Of a stretch of 64,000 nt of DNA, positions 27,377 to 37,749 are shown in pieces (within the stretch, counting starts at the first letter, position 1; every line of letters begins with the position of its first letter). Source of the DNA: Streptococcus australis ATCC 700641 (GTDB lineage Bacteria > Bacillota > Bacilli > Lactobacillales > Streptococcaceae); contig NZ_GL636091.1 of the NCBI RefSeq assembly GCF_000186465.1, forward strand, positions 1,882,545 to 1,946,544. The letters are read 5' to 3'. Both the position numbers and the translations under genes were made by a program. Below the pieces are notes generated by a model. That model made no database searches. It was not told the origin of the DNA and was given only the letters and a program-made list of their open reading frames with translations.

Positions 27377-28114
27377 ATGCTAAATATCTTTGTATTAGAA
27401 GATGATTTTCTACAACAAACACGTATTGAAACAGCAATCAAGAAATGTATGACAGATCATCATCTAAAGTATAAATACTTAGAGGTATTTGGGAAGCCAA
27501 CACAATTGTTAGAGGCCATCAAAGAGACAGGAAATCACCAATTCTTTTTTTTAGATATTGAAATTAAAGGGGAAGAAAAAAAAGGAATGGAAATTGCGCG
27601 TGAGATTCGTGAAAAAGATCCTAGCGCTTCAATCGTATTCGTAACGACTCACTCAGAATTCATGCCCGTTACCTATCGTTATCGTGTCTCCGCTTTGGAT
27701 TTTATTGATAAAGGCTTAAATGATCAGGATTATCAGGAAGCGATCTCATCTGTTTTGATACATGCTGCTGAGAACGTCAATAAAACAATAGGGGAGGATT
27801 CCTTCAGCTTTAAATCAGAGCATTCTCAGATTCAAGTCCCTTTCTCAGATATTCTATATTTTGAGACATCTTCGACAGTTCATAAGGTCGTTTTAACAAC
27901 TAAAAAAGGACACATGGAATTTTATGGTAAAGTCTCAGATATTGCTAAAACCGACAAGCGACTTTACCAAAGTCATCGAGCTTACGTTGTAAATCCAGAG
28001 AATGTCGTTCGTATTGATAAAGCAAATCATATTGTTTACTTTGAAAATGATGAATCATGCTTTGTATCACGTTTAAAACTGAAGGGGCTAGTTGAAAAGG
28101 TAGATAAAAAATGA
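27377..28114 (+). CDS. LytTR-family response regulator (ComE/AgrA/BlpR type)
   Basis: A 245-residue DNA-binding regulator. The receiver domain has acidic residues Asp9-Asp10 and phosphoacceptor Asp60 (QFFFLDIEIKG), and FVTTHSEFMPVTYRY gives the switch Thr. The C-terminal LytTR domain (about 145-245) has ILYFETSSTVHKVVL and LYQSHRAYVVNPENV. The ATG at 27377 with GGGAG upstream is preferred over a longer frame. It overlaps the kinase gene by 4 nt. Its likely target is the ABC operon downstream. AT content is clearly above that of the flanking core genes. Confidence 0.9.
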   Translation: MLNIFVLEDDFLQQTRIETAIKKCMTDHHLKYKYLEVFGKPTQLLEAIKETGNHQFFFLDIEIKGEEKKGMEIAREIREKDPSASIVFVTTHSEFMPVTYRYRVSALDFIDKGLNDQDYQEAISSVLIHAAENVNKTIGEDSFSFKSEHSQIQVPFSDILYFETSSTVHKVVLTTKKGHMEFYGKVSDIAKTDKRLYQSHRAYVVNPENVVRIDKANHIVYFENDESCFVSRLKLKGLVEKVDKK

Positions 28115-29448
28115 CTCTAGAGTTTGAAGGTGTGTTTTTTGTTAGTTGGTTAATAAGGTTAGTTATTTTTCAACAAATTAGTTATTCAAAATTTAAATTA
28201 CCATATTTGTTTTTAATACCTGCCCTACTGACATTGATTGAATACTATTATTATGATGTTGTCTTTTGGGGAGAAATAGTATTTTTACCTTCCATCACTT
28301 TCTTTCTAAAATCTCGAGAAAGATGGAATTGGTTACAATACATATTCTACTGTTTTTTTACTTTAACAATTTTTGATATGTTGAGCAGTCTATCATCTAT
28401 CTATTTCCAGTTTTTATTTAGAGTATCAGAGGAAGTTTTAGATAAAAATATATGGATGGATTGGATACCGATACTTTTAACTTTTCCTGTATATATTATA
28501 TTTTTTAAAATTTTTCGAATTAATATCAAGTTGTTATCGAAAGAGGTTAAGAATGATAAGTTCTCAGTAGTAATTAAAATTTTTACTATAACGATGATAA
28601 TCTATTACCTCTTAAGTTATATACTCTCAAGTATACCTACACTTGAATATGCTGGTTTGCTTCCTACCCATATAGACGATATATACTACAAAAGAATAGT
28701 TATCTTCAGTTACGTCCCTATCTTTTTAGGTTTTCTATTTTATATCCAACACATTATTAAAGAAAATATCAATATAGAAATTCAAAAGATGAAAGATTCA
28801 CAGATAGATTCAATAAGTAAATATAGCAATCACATTGAATCTCTTTACAAAGAAGTGAGAAGCTTTCGTCATGATTATACAAATATATTAGTCAGCTTAA
28901 ATGAATCGATAAAGAAAAGAGATATAGATGGAGTAGAGAGGATCTATAATGCTGTACTGAAAGAGTCTGATAAATCCTTTTACAATAGTCAATACGACAT
29001 TGCTAAACTTGTTCATTTAAAAAACCTAGCAATGAAATCGGTTGTATCTGCAAAATTGATTGAAGCACAAAATCGAGGAATTGATGTATCGGTAGAAATA
29101 GCTGAACCTATCGGAACTCCTCAAATAGATTTAGTCGATTTTATTACGATACTATCTGTCTTTTTAGATAATGCCATAGAAGCTGCAGTTAACGCAGAAG
29201 CTCCAAGAATTAGTTTTACTTACTTTCAAGAGAATGAAAACAAAATTTTAGTTATCTATAATACCACTGCTGACTATAAGATCCCTACTAAAAATATTTT
29301 CCAATATGGAGTCTCAACCAAAGGAGAGGGACGAGGTATCGGTCTTTCAAATGTCAAACAAATCCTTTCCAAATATCCTAAAGTCACTTTAGAAACAAAA
29401 AGTATAGATCATGAATTTACTCATGAATTAAAGATGTACGAAGGATAA
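28111..29448 (+). CDS. Sensor histidine kinase, ComD/AgrC (HPK10-like) type
   Basis: A 445-residue membrane kinase. The N-terminal 215 residues hold six or seven hydrophobic helices, as in peptide-pheromone receptors. A coiled-coil linker follows, then the phospho-acceptor His254 in VRSFRHDYTNIL, and a GHKL ATPase domain with FLDNAIEAAV (N box, about 347-356) and GRGIGLSNVKQIL (G box, about 412-424). This kinase family senses secreted peptides, but no peptide gene was found next to it, so the signal could be a foreign or distantly encoded peptide. Confidence 0.9.
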   Translation: MTLEFEGVFFVSWLIRLVIFQQISYSKFKLPYLFLIPALLTLIEYYYYDVVFWGEIVFLPSITFFLKSRERWNWLQYIFYCFFTLTIFDMLSSLSSIYFQFLFRVSEEVLDKNIWMDWIPILLTFPVYIIFFKIFRINIKLLSKEVKNDKFSVVIKIFTITMIIYYLLSYILSSIPTLEYAGLLPTHIDDIYYKRIVIFSYVPIFLGFLFYIQHIIKENINIEIQKMKDSQIDSISKYSNHIESLYKEVRSFRHDYTNILVSLNESIKKRDIDGVERIYNAVLKESDKSFYNSQYDIAKLVHLKNLAMKSVVSAKLIEAQNRGIDVSVEIAEPIGTPQIDLVDFITILSVFLDNAIEAAVNAEAPRISFTYFQENENKILVIYNTTADYKIPTKNIFQYGVSTKGEGRGIGLSNVKQILSKYPKVTLETKSIDHEFTHELKMYEG

Positions 29449-29462
29449 CTTTAAAACTAGAA

Positions 29463-29513
29463 TAAATGGTCTGTTTTTTATAATTCCTTTCATTATAAAA
29501 AACAGACCATTTA
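29463..29513. terminator. Perfect palindrome terminator after the kinase gene
   Basis: AAATGGTCTG + TTTTTTATAAT pairs perfectly with ATTATAAAAAA + CAGACCATTT around TCCTTTC: a 21-bp stem. It divides the two-component genes from the ABC genes, whose own promoter should lie in 29514-29640. Confidence 0.8.
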
Positions 29514-29648
29514 TTAGATTGATCATTTCTTTTATTAAATTTGAAATATACTGTTGTGTGTAAGAACTTAGAAAACGAAAACCGAGTTACAATTGTTTAG
29601 TGAACTCACCCACATTCTGTTTATGATTATAGTTAGGAGAACTAGCCC

Positions 29649-30398
29649 ATGTTTAATAGATTAACAAGCTCTGTATTTCAGTCTATCTTGAAAAGGAGAG
29701 ATACGAAGATCTTCTTATCCTTTTGTCTATTACCTATCCTTGTTCCATTTTTGGCAGGAAATATGGAAGATATGAAAACCGACTATACAAATAGTTTTTT
29801 ATCTTTCTTTGATATCACTCTTTTAACACAGTATCGTTTAACAATCCCAGTACTCATTTTTTCCATATTGATTTCTTCCGTTTTTAGAGATGAAATTGAT
29901 AGCAAGATCATGTTTTTATACAAAGATATTAAGCGTTCTAAAATTTTCAACGCAAAAATACTCGGACTATTTTTAGTTTATATCCTCTATTTATTTGGAA
30001 CTTTTTTTGCAACTTTCATTACTTATTATGGCATTATGTTACCTAGATTTGGAGTTGATTCTAACTTCTTACCTTCAAGCTCGATTTTAGTAGAGAAATC
30101 TATCTTGTCAATTCTTTCTGTGGTTTTACTTAATCTTATAACAACCGTCATGGTTGCGATGGTTTCCATCAAATCTAAGACCTTAGTGGCTGTTTTAGTA
30201 GGAATCTTCTTCACTTTATTTGCATTCACAGCTCCCTTACTGATTGGAGTAAAGTATGTGATTCCAACCACTTATGCAAATGCTTTACAAGCAGGTGAGT
30301 TCGGTTTAACGCTGTTAATCATCATTGGCTTGTCTTGCATTTACTTCTTACCTAGCTATTTCTCAGCTAGAAAGAATTTTGAAAGAATAGAGTTTTAA
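29649..30398 (+). CDS. ABC-2-type permease subunit A
   Basis: A 249-residue membrane protein with six predicted helices. It shares a distinctive start with the permease at 31331: SVFQSILKRRDTKIFLSF versus SVWKRKETKIYLLF, then a VFRDEIDSKIMFLYKDIKRSKIF motif in the first cytoplasmic loop that recurs as VFRREIDDHTMFLYRDLSRKNIF. The two probably form a heterodimeric channel with the ATPase between them. Bacteriocin-immunity or antimicrobial-peptide export is the likely role, given the LytTR system beside it (inference). AGGAG lies 9 nt before the ATG. Confidence 0.8.
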   Translation: MFNRLTSSVFQSILKRRDTKIFLSFCLLPILVPFLAGNMEDMKTDYTNSFLSFFDITLLTQYRLTIPVLIFSILISSVFRDEIDSKIMFLYKDIKRSKIFNAKILGLFLVYILYLFGTFFATFITYYGIMLPRFGVDSNFLPSSSILVEKSILSILSVVLLNLITTVMVAMVSIKSKTLVAVLVGIFFTLFAFTAPLLIGVKYVIPTTYANALQAGEFGLTLLIIIGLSCIYFLPSYFSARKNFERIEF

Positions 30399-30451
30399 AA
30401 AGAGCAAGCTGACTCATTTATTATTTATAAAAATTGGAAAGGAAACTAGAT

Positions 30452-31327
30452 ATGCTAAAAATTGAAAGTATTTCAAAAAAATTTGTTGGGAATGACTTTT
30501 ATTCACTCAAAGACGTCAGTATGGAAATCAATAAGGGGGAGATTGTAGGTCTTATTGGTAAAAATGGTGCGGGTAAATCGACACTCATGAAGTTGATGGC
30601 AAAATCACTAAAACCAACTTCTGGACTTATTACCTATAATGGGATCGATATTCATAGTAAAGACAATGTATTAACAGACTTTGGTATTATGATCGATCCA
30701 GTATTCTACCCAGAAATGTCCGTTATTGATAACCTGAAATTTTATCTACGTTTACATGGTAAAGAAGATTTGTTTTCAAATATTGAACCAACTTTGAAAT
30801 TGGTAGAACTATGGGAAGCTAGAAATAGAAAACCAAAAGGATTTTCTTTTGGTATGAAGCAAAGGACAGCCTTGGCAATTGCTTTGGTTGCCGAACCAGA
30901 CTTCCTTATCCTAGATGAACCATTCGTTGGACTAGATCCGATTGGTGTTCAGAAATTAATTGATATTTTGAAAAAATGGTCTAATGAGAGACAAATCTCA
31001 ATGCTTATTTCTAGCCACCAATTAGGAGAGCTAGAAGCCTTGTGTGAACGTTATGTCTATATTGAGGCAGGGCAGTTAGCAGACGCTTTTGACGGTGCAG
31101 CTTCTCCTAGTTTGCTTGTGTACTTGAAGGAGACTAAGAATCTTGAAGGGATTCAGTCTTTATTAAGTGATGACGTCATTCTAGAAGGCAGCGTTTTAGA
31201 TATTTCGACAAACATATCCTCTGAACAGGTTAATGAGATTTTTAAAATATTAGGAAATCATACCTTGATTGAGAAGATAGAGGTGAAAGAGAACCACCTA
31301 AAAGAGATCTTTACGAAAGGACAGTAA
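30452..31327 (+). CDS. ABC transporter ATP-binding subunit
   Basis: A 291-residue ATPase. Walker A is LIGKNGAGKST (34-44), the signature region is degenerate (GFSFGMKQRTALA instead of LSGGQ), and Walker B is FLILDEPFVGLDP, followed by the switch His in LISSHQLGELE. About 80 residues after the ATPase core form an accessory domain, as in lantibiotic-immunity LanF-type ATPases. The ATG at 30452 is chosen over an in-frame TTG six codons earlier. It is three nucleotides from the next gene. Confidence 0.88.
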   Translation: MLKIESISKKFVGNDFYSLKDVSMEINKGEIVGLIGKNGAGKSTLMKLMAKSLKPTSGLITYNGIDIHSKDNVLTDFGIMIDPVFYPEMSVIDNLKFYLRLHGKEDLFSNIEPTLKLVELWEARNRKPKGFSFGMKQRTALAIALVAEPDFLILDEPFVGLDPIGVQKLIDILKKWSNERQISMLISSHQLGELEALCERYVYIEAGQLADAFDGAASPSLLVYLKETKNLEGIQSLLSDDVILEGSVLDISTNISSEQVNEIFKILGNHTLIEKIEVKENHLKEIFTKGQ

Positions 31328-31330
31328 CAT

Positions 31331-32104
31331 ATGAAACAAATCTTACCTGCCATTTTCACATCTGTCTGGAAGCGTAAAGAAACCAAGATTTACCTGCTAT
31401 TCGTTTTATTTCCAGTTATCTTTCTTCTAGCTTCCTTTTTTGGAAAATCTAATTTCATGCAAATTTCCGTAATAGGAGATAATAGAGTAAGTGGGATAGC
31501 CTTTCTAGATATGATGATCAGTTCAGCAGATTCATTTATCTTACCTACTCTTGCAATCTATTTCTTGACAATTTCTGTCTTTAGACGAGAGATAGATGAT
31601 CATACTATGTTCCTATATAGAGATTTAAGCCGTAAGAACATATTTTTTTCAAAATATCTTAGTTTACTCTCAATCTTGGTACTATTTTATATTCTATTTA
31701 CCTGTGTTTCTACAACAGTCTATTTCACCAGGGTCGTTCAGTTTCCTTTTGCGTCGAATACCTTTTTTGATAACGATTTATCTATTACTTTATCAACTCT
31801 AGAGGATATTTTTGGAATCTTTTTAAAAGACATTTTTTCAGTAACTATCGCTTCTGTGTTATGCCTTTATTTAAAAACTGGCTCAACCATAGTGGTAGCT
31901 ATTATTTTAACAATTGCAAGCATGATGACTTCCATGATTGGCGGAGGCATTGCAATGCTTTTCCCGAATGGATATAACAGATTGCTTAATGACGACATTT
32001 TGTCCACTCCACAAGCATTCTTGGGAGCACTGGGCATTACCATCGTTTATGCCTTTATTCTCTTAATCATTGGTTCCAAAAAGTTTCAAAATTTGGAGTT
32101 TTGA
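31331..32104 (+). CDS. ABC-2-type permease subunit B
   Basis: A 257-residue membrane protein with six predicted helices, paralogous to the permease at 29649 by the shared N-terminal SVWKRKETKIYLLF and loop FRREIDDHTMFLYRD. Both end in a short KFQNLEF/NFERIEF tail. It is the last gene of the three-gene transporter operon. Substrate unknown. Confidence 0.8.
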   Translation: MKQILPAIFTSVWKRKETKIYLLFVLFPVIFLLASFFGKSNFMQISVIGDNRVSGIAFLDMMISSADSFILPTLAIYFLTISVFRREIDDHTMFLYRDLSRKNIFFSKYLSLLSILVLFYILFTCVSTTVYFTRVVQFPFASNTFFDNDLSITLSTLEDIFGIFLKDIFSVTIASVLCLYLKTGSTIVVAIILTIASMMTSMIGGGIAMLFPNGYNRLLNDDILSTPQAFLGALGITIVYAFILLIIGSKKFQNLEF

Positions 32105-32559
32105 TGTGACAGGACTTGCTACCTATAATCTAATGACGTATACCTTGTCTACAATGTACGATTGAAAGATACACGTTTCTCTTTATCATCAAAAACTCTA
32201 AGCAGGCTCAGCCTGCTAACTCATGACAGAAAAGAAAGTTCGTCTTATAATGAAGGTGAACAATACAAATCCGTGGTCTTTAATAAGGCTTTGCCTAGCC
32301 TGTATCAAAAACTGGATGAATAAGAGTCATGAGATAACTCGAATATGCCTTGAGCATGAAAATAAAATTACTAATAGCCTCTTGTTCTATTGTTCAATAT
32401 GTACTGACCCCTTTTTCAATAGGGAAATATGAATTGATAGACCTGTAAATTCAGTGGTAAAACCCTTTGTTAAACCCTATGAAATCAACATGTCAAAGAA
32501 CTTTGATAGCCCTTTTTTATAAAATTGAGTAGAATGAAATCAGGAAGCGAGGAAATCTT
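32105..32559 (+). other. Gap with a possible gene remnant
   Basis: A frame without stop codons runs 32129-32320 and ends in YNEGEQYKSVVFNKALPS followed by LYQKLDE-stop, which reads like a real C-terminus but has no start codon or ribosome site. A small perfect stem AGCAGGCT-C-AGCCTGCT sits at 32201-32217. It may be the 3' end of a gene lost when the ABC block was inserted. Nothing else was recognised. Confidence 0.3.
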
Positions 32560-33153
32560 ATGCAAGTCGGAAAACAAATCCAGCACTATCGTAAAGAGAA
32601 AAACTTATCTCAAGACGAATTAGCTGAAATCATCTTTGTCAGCCGTCAATCCATTTCCAACTGGGAACGCGGCGCAACCTACCCTGATATTCAAAACCTG
32701 CTCTTACTAAGCAAGGTCTTTGAAGTGTCATTGGACAAACTAGTCAAAGGAGATTTGGAAACCATGAAACAAATTATTCACGACCAAGAATTTATGCGCT
32801 ATCAAAAAGATGAAGTGGTCTTTAGCTTACTGCTAATTGGCAGTCCTATCATCAGCACTCCCCTAATTCTTTATTTGGATGGATACGGCATCGCTATTAG
32901 TTGCTTGATTCTTGCTGTCGCTATATTCTACGCCCTACGCATTGAAAAATTCAAGAAAAAGCATAATCTTCGTACTTATCGCCAGCTTGTCGCCTATGAA
33001 CAAGGACGCAGTCTGAGCGAGATTGAAGAAGCTGAAGAAAGGGGTAAAGCTCCCTACGAAGGAATCCTCATTCCTATTCTATTTGTCCTTGGAATTGGCG
33101 CTATTACTCTACTGATTTCTTGGCTCTTACTTACTTTCTTCCCTATCAAATAA
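32560..33153 (+). CDS. XRE-family regulator with membrane tail
   Basis: A 197-residue protein with an N-terminal helix-turn-helix (residues 1-57; LSQDELAEIIFVSRQSISNWERG is the recognition part) and, after a linker, three hydrophobic helices (about 90-105, 105-122, 168-195). This HTH-plus-membrane layout is common in streptococci; the membrane part may sense envelope state. Targets unknown. It has its own terminator. Confidence 0.8.
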   Translation: MQVGKQIQHYRKEKNLSQDELAEIIFVSRQSISNWERGATYPDIQNLLLLSKVFEVSLDKLVKGDLETMKQIIHDQEFMRYQKDEVVFSLLLIGSPIISTPLILYLDGYGIAISCLILAVAIFYALRIEKFKKKHNLRTYRQLVAYEQGRSLSEIEEAEERGKAPYEGILIPILFVLGIGAITLLISWLLLTFFPIK

Positions 33154-33180
33154 AAGCGAAGTCATTAGACCTCGCTTTTT
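33153..33180. terminator. Bidirectional terminator between XRE gene and nth
   Basis: AAAAGCGAAGTC-ATTA-GACCTCGCTTTTT stem shared by the convergent genes; T-runs on both strands. Confidence 0.85.
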
Positions 33181-33808
33181 AACTGTCTTTAAAGTTATAC
33201 AATTGCGGATAGTGATCACATTCAGGATTTTTAGGATGACAGATAGCCCGTCCAAAATAAATCATGGCTTGATGGGCAGCCAGCCATTCGCTCTTTGGCA
33301 GAACATCCATGACTCGCTTTTCTACCTCTAGCGGCGTTGCCGACTTTTTTACGATATCATGGTGCTTGCAGATGCGCTCTACATGGGTATCAACAGCAAA
33401 GGCAGGAATTCCGAAACCGACACTCATGACCACATTGGCTGTTTTACGTCCCACTCCGGCTAAACTCTCCAGTTCCTCCCGTGTCTGAGGGACTTGGCCA
33501 TCAAAGTTGTCCAACAATTGTTGGGCACATTTTTTGAGAAACTTAGCCTTATTGCGATAGAGACCTAATTTGGAAATATGCTTGGCAATGTCGGCTTCAC
33601 TAGCGACCGCCATGGCTTGAGGAGTTGGGAAGGCTTCAAACAAGGCGGGAGTTGCCTTATTAACCGCGGCATCCGTTGTTTGAGCAGAGAGCATCACCGC
33701 TACTAATAATTCAAAATGATTGCGAAAATCCAAACTTGGCTGAGCATCCGGAAAGAGGGCAATAATTTCTTCAATCACATGACGTGCCCGTTTTTTTGAT
33801 AAGACCAT
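33179..33808 (-). CDS. nth: Endonuclease III (DNA glycosylase/AP lyase)
   Basis: Nth removes oxidised pyrimidines and nicks the backbone. The 209-residue protein has the helix-hairpin-helix LAGVGRKTANVV with catalytic Lys122 and FAVDTHV with Asp140. The C-terminal iron-sulfur loop is incomplete: Cys190 and Cys197 remain (AICHPKNPECDHYPQLYNF), but Tyr200 and Phe206 stand where the third and fourth Cys are in the E. coli enzyme, so a [4Fe-4S] cluster cannot form in the usual way. This variation is seen in lactic acid bacteria (from memory) and fits a low-iron, peroxide-producing genus. Confidence 0.93.
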   Translation of the reverse strand: MVLSKKRARHVIEEIIALFPDAQPSLDFRNHFELLVAVMLSAQTTDAAVNKATPALFEAFPTPQAMAVASEADIAKHISKLGLYRNKAKFLKKCAQQLLDNFDGQVPQTREELESLAGVGRKTANVVMSVGFGIPAFAVDTHVERICKHHDIVKKSATPLEVEKRVMDVLPKSEWLAAHQAMIYFGRAICHPKNPECDHYPQLYNFKDS

Positions 33809-33880
33809 AACTTCTCCTTTGCATTACTAGAATCTATTATAGCATGAAGAACCAGTTACTTTACAGAATCAGCTTAGCAA

Positions 33881-33910
33881 AATAGGACTAGCTAAGGGCT
33901 AGTCCTATTA
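33881..33910 (-). terminator. Terminator of the glmU-nudix-macP-mtnN operon
   Basis: AATAGGACTAGC-TAAGG-GCTAGTCCTATT, an 11-bp stem, followed on the minus strand by TTTTGC, just after the mtnN stop. Confidence 0.85.
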
Positions 33911-33922
33911 TCTTAAGCTTTT

Positions 33923-34615
33923 CTATACTAATCTCTTCAAGAAAGTCATCAAGGTTTGAGCAGAACGCTCGCCAGCCTGAACGATAAATTCATCAAAAGA
34001 GATATTAGCTGCGTGATCTGCCGTATCACTCATAGCCCTAATAACCATGAAAGGACGGCCAGCTGTATGAGCCGCTTGGGCAATAGCTGCCCCTTCCATC
34101 TCAACGGCCAATACTTCTGGGAAATGTTCCCTAATCGCTGCGACTTTTTCTTCACTCGCGATAAAGCTATCCCCAGTCGCAATCAGGCCAACATGGGTTG
34201 GTGTTTGTTCCTCAGCTAGCACTTTTTTCATCTCTGAAACAAAATAGCGGCTGGATTCAAAGTAAAGAGGTTGCCCTGCCATCTGGCCATACTTATAGCC
34301 AAATGCTGTCACATCCACATCATGATAAGCCAATTTGTCTGCAAGGACAATATCTCCAACAGCCATCCCTGGTGCAACGGCACCTGCAGAACCTGTATTA
34401 ATAATGGCTTCCACCTTAAAATCGTTGGCCAACACAGCCACACTCATGGCTGACATGACTTTTCCGATACCACTTTCAACCAAGACCACTTCATGGCGAC
34501 CAATCGACCCTGTATAGTAGACCTTTCCTAGGCGAAGGTGTTTCTCTCCGTTCTGCAAAGCTTCCACTAAGATTTTTAATTCTTGTGGCATGGCCGCAAT
34601 GATTCCAATTTTCAT
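33923..34615 (-). CDS. mtnN: 5'-methylthioadenosine/S-adenosylhomocysteine nucleosidase
   Basis: MtnN (Pfs) cleaves adenine from SAH and MTA, feeding the LuxS step. The 230-residue protein has MKIGIIAAMPQELK at the start, GSAGAVAPG near residue 78, the catalytic MEGAAIAQAA (about 172-181) and SDTAD with the general-acid Asp near 197. The ATG at 34615 follows AAAGGAG. It is the last gene of an operon conserved in pneumococcus-like streptococci. Confidence 0.95.
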   Translation of the reverse strand: MKIGIIAAMPQELKILVEALQNGEKHLRLGKVYYTGSIGRHEVVLVESGIGKVMSAMSVAVLANDFKVEAIINTGSAGAVAPGMAVGDIVLADKLAYHDVDVTAFGYKYGQMAGQPLYFESSRYFVSEMKKVLAEEQTPTHVGLIATGDSFIASEEKVAAIREHFPEVLAVEMEGAAIAQAAHTAGRPFMVIRAMSDTADHAANISFDEFIVQAGERSAQTLMTFLKRLV

Positions 34616-34642
34616 AATCGTCACTCCTTTGGTAGACGCTGC

Positions 34643-34981
34643 TTATAAGCGCCAGATTGCAAGAATTAACAAGATGAGGAGCAGGATGACCCAAAATAAG
34701 ATCTTATTCAATTTTGATTGAATCACCTCATCTTTTTGGTTCTCAATCCGACGGCTCTTGGTCACTGTAGGTTGGACTCTGATTGGAATGGTCTCCTGAG
34801 GATAGGATGCTCCATGTCCACTATCTCCTTCCCCTGAGATCACTGGCCGTTCATAACCAAAGCCTCTGTTTCCTGTCGGGAGAATTTTTGTTTCTTCCTC
34901 ATCAAAGAGCGGGGGACCAGAGATTGCTTCTCCTCGGTTTGCCCGCTCAATCATTTCATCTGTTAATAAAGGTTTTCCCAT
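34643..34981 (-). CDS. macP: MacP, activator of PBP2a
   Basis: MacP is a small membrane protein that activates the class A penicillin-binding protein PBP2a in pneumococcus and is phosphorylated by StkP. The 112-residue product starts [16 protein letters not shown], has the Thr-containing [12 protein letters not shown] segment (Thr31 corresponds to the reported phospho-Thr region), a disordered cytoplasmic part, and one C-terminal membrane helix (about 92-110, [16 protein letters not shown]). It is co-transcribed with glmU, tying it to wall synthesis. Confidence 0.88.
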   Translation of the reverse strand: MGKPLLTDEMIERANRGEAISGPPLFDEEETKILPTGNRGFGYERPVISGEGDSGHGASYPQETIPIRVQPTVTKSRRIENQKDEVIQSKLNKILFWVILLLILLILAIWRL

Positions 34982-34992
34982 TGGATCCTCCT

Positions 34993-35538
34993 CTATTTAT
35001 TGGATAATTCCCAGTACTGAAGCGCCATAATGGTCTTGGCATCACAGATTTCACCAGCTTGGATCAAGTCTTTAGCCTCCGTCAAGGTCACTTCTAGCAG
35101 CTCTAAGGTCTCATCTGCATCTTGAGGGCGAGGATTTTCCACTTTTTTCAAATTGGTCGTAGCATAGAGTTTGATCCGCTCGTTGCAAAACCCAATGGCA
35201 GAATAAAAATCATACAACAACTCTAGATCCGCTGTGTAACCAATTTCTTCTTCCAATTCACGCAGAGCAGCTGCTTGAGGATCCGCATTTTCACCCTTTT
35301 CCAACTTCCCTGCTGGGATCTCTACAGAAGTCCTCTCGATCGCCTTACGGTACTGCTTGACCAAAATGGTCTTGCCCTCATCTGTGATCGGTAAAACTGC
35401 TACTGCTCCATTATGAAAAATCAAATCACGCTGCGCTTGACCTTTCCCGTCGGGCAGTTCCACTTGATCTGTAACCACTTGGAAAATCGGTCCTTGATAA
35501 ATCTCCTTGCGCTCAATGGTTTTTTCTTCAAATTGCAT
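34993..35538 (-). CDS. ADP-ribose pyrophosphatase (Nudix)
   Basis: A 181-residue Nudix hydrolase of the NudF/ADPR pyrophosphatase type. The Nudix box is complete: [19 protein letters not shown] followed by EEEIGY (about 86-111). The N-terminal [21 protein letters not shown] strand-rich segment contributes to the dimer. It turns ADP-ribose into AMP and ribose-5-phosphate. It lies 9 nt after glmU and 11 nt before macP. Confidence 0.9.
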   Translation of the reverse strand: MQFEEKTIERKEIYQGPIFQVVTDQVELPDGKGQAQRDLIFHNGAVAVLPITDEGKTILVKQYRKAIERTSVEIPAGKLEKGENADPQAAALRELEEEIGYTADLELLYDFYSAIGFCNERIKLYATTNLKKVENPRPQDADETLELLEVTLTEAKDLIQAGEICDAKTIMALQYWELSNK

Positions 35539-35547
35539 GAAAATCTC

Positions 35548-36968
<1,421 letters not shown>

Positions 36969-37007
36969 TTTTTTAGCCCTTTTGGAAAATTAGATCCGAA
37001 CCAAAGG

Positions 37008-37306
37008 GAGTGGGAAAGAACTTCGACTAATTAAACAAAAGTTGAAAAGGTTCCCCAAACCTTTTCAATTTTCCCACCCCGCACAGCTCCAACAGTCTGG
37101 GAGACTGTTGGAGGTTGCAGATAAAGAAAACATTGTTTTCCATCTTCATAGGTCATCTTTGGAGCTAAGTAGCAAACAAATACTTAGGAACCTTGCTTCG
37201 CAAGTCCTATCCACCACCTAAAAGCAGTGCTTTGAGCAATCAACCACTGCGTCATACAATTATTCCTATTAAACATCGAAGGCTGGACAGTTTTTGCCCA
37301 GCCTCG
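37008..37306. repeat. Intergenic modular repeat, copy B
   Basis: Same ordered modules as at 13335-13508: AGTGGGAAAGAA with TTTTCCCACC, then CCGCACAG, stem CTCCAACAGTC/GACTGTTGGAG, CAACCACTGCGTC, and AGGCTGGACA..TGCCCAGCCT. The middle arms differ in sequence but keep pairing. The terminal stem abuts the ASCH stop codon. The 36969-37308 gap contains nothing else recognisable. Confidence 0.75.
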
Positions 37307-37308
37307 TT

Positions 37309-37749
37309 CTATAATGGATAAACCTTGCGAAATTCTTCTAAAACCACCTTGCTGTCAGGTGAAAACGTCAGACCTGCTTCCTCCAGCCACTCCGTGAAAA
37401 ACTCCTCATGAACCTGACGCCAATAGGCCAGAGATTTGTCTCCTTCACCTTCCTTGAAGGCATGGTCAGCAGACACTTGATGGAAGGGCTGAACAGAAAC
37501 CTTGGTAATTTCGACAATGCAGATAGCCTGATCTTGGCTATCTAAAATGATATCAAAGGTTCCTTCTTGGGGAAGGGGCTCCTTATCCACTGCATAAAGG
37601 TCATAGGCTGAAGCCGTAGCCGTCTTCTCACCTTTTAAAACCAAGTCTGCTAAGAGATCGGCTTCCACTCCAAAAGCCCAGGCGTCTATCTCATCACCGA
37701 TAGAGGGATTGATTTTCTTGTATGCATTCCACATTTCTTGCGGTGTCAT
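37309..37749 (-). CDS. ASCH-domain protein
   Basis: A 146-residue RNA-binding-like domain protein. The ASCH signature is LVLKGEKTATASAYDL (about 37-52), with WAFGVEADLLADL before it, and the C-terminal YWRQVHEEFFTEW. Some ASCH proteins hydrolyse N4-acetylcytidine; others are coactivator-like. The ATG has AAGGAGAACCC before it and lies inside the 3' end of the upstream gene, which overlaps it by 56 nt. Confidence 0.85.
   Translation of the reverse strand: MTPQEMWNAYKKINPSIGDEIDAWAFGVEADLLADLVLKGEKTATASAYDLYAVDKEPLPQEGTFDIILDSQDQAICIVEITKVSVQPFHQVSADHAFKEGEGDKSLAYWRQVHEEFFTEWLEEAGLTFSPDSKVVLEEFRKVYPL

Noticed and set aside
29560..29640. ComE/BlpR-type direct repeat before the ABC operon
   Set aside because: ACAATTGTT and ACATTCTG are there, but their starts are 23 bp apart, not 21, and the match is weak, so no site is called.
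32223..32432. 69-codon plus-strand frame between the ABC block and the XRE gene
   Set aside because: The alternative frame through the same DNA looks more protein-like, and this one has no ribosome site.
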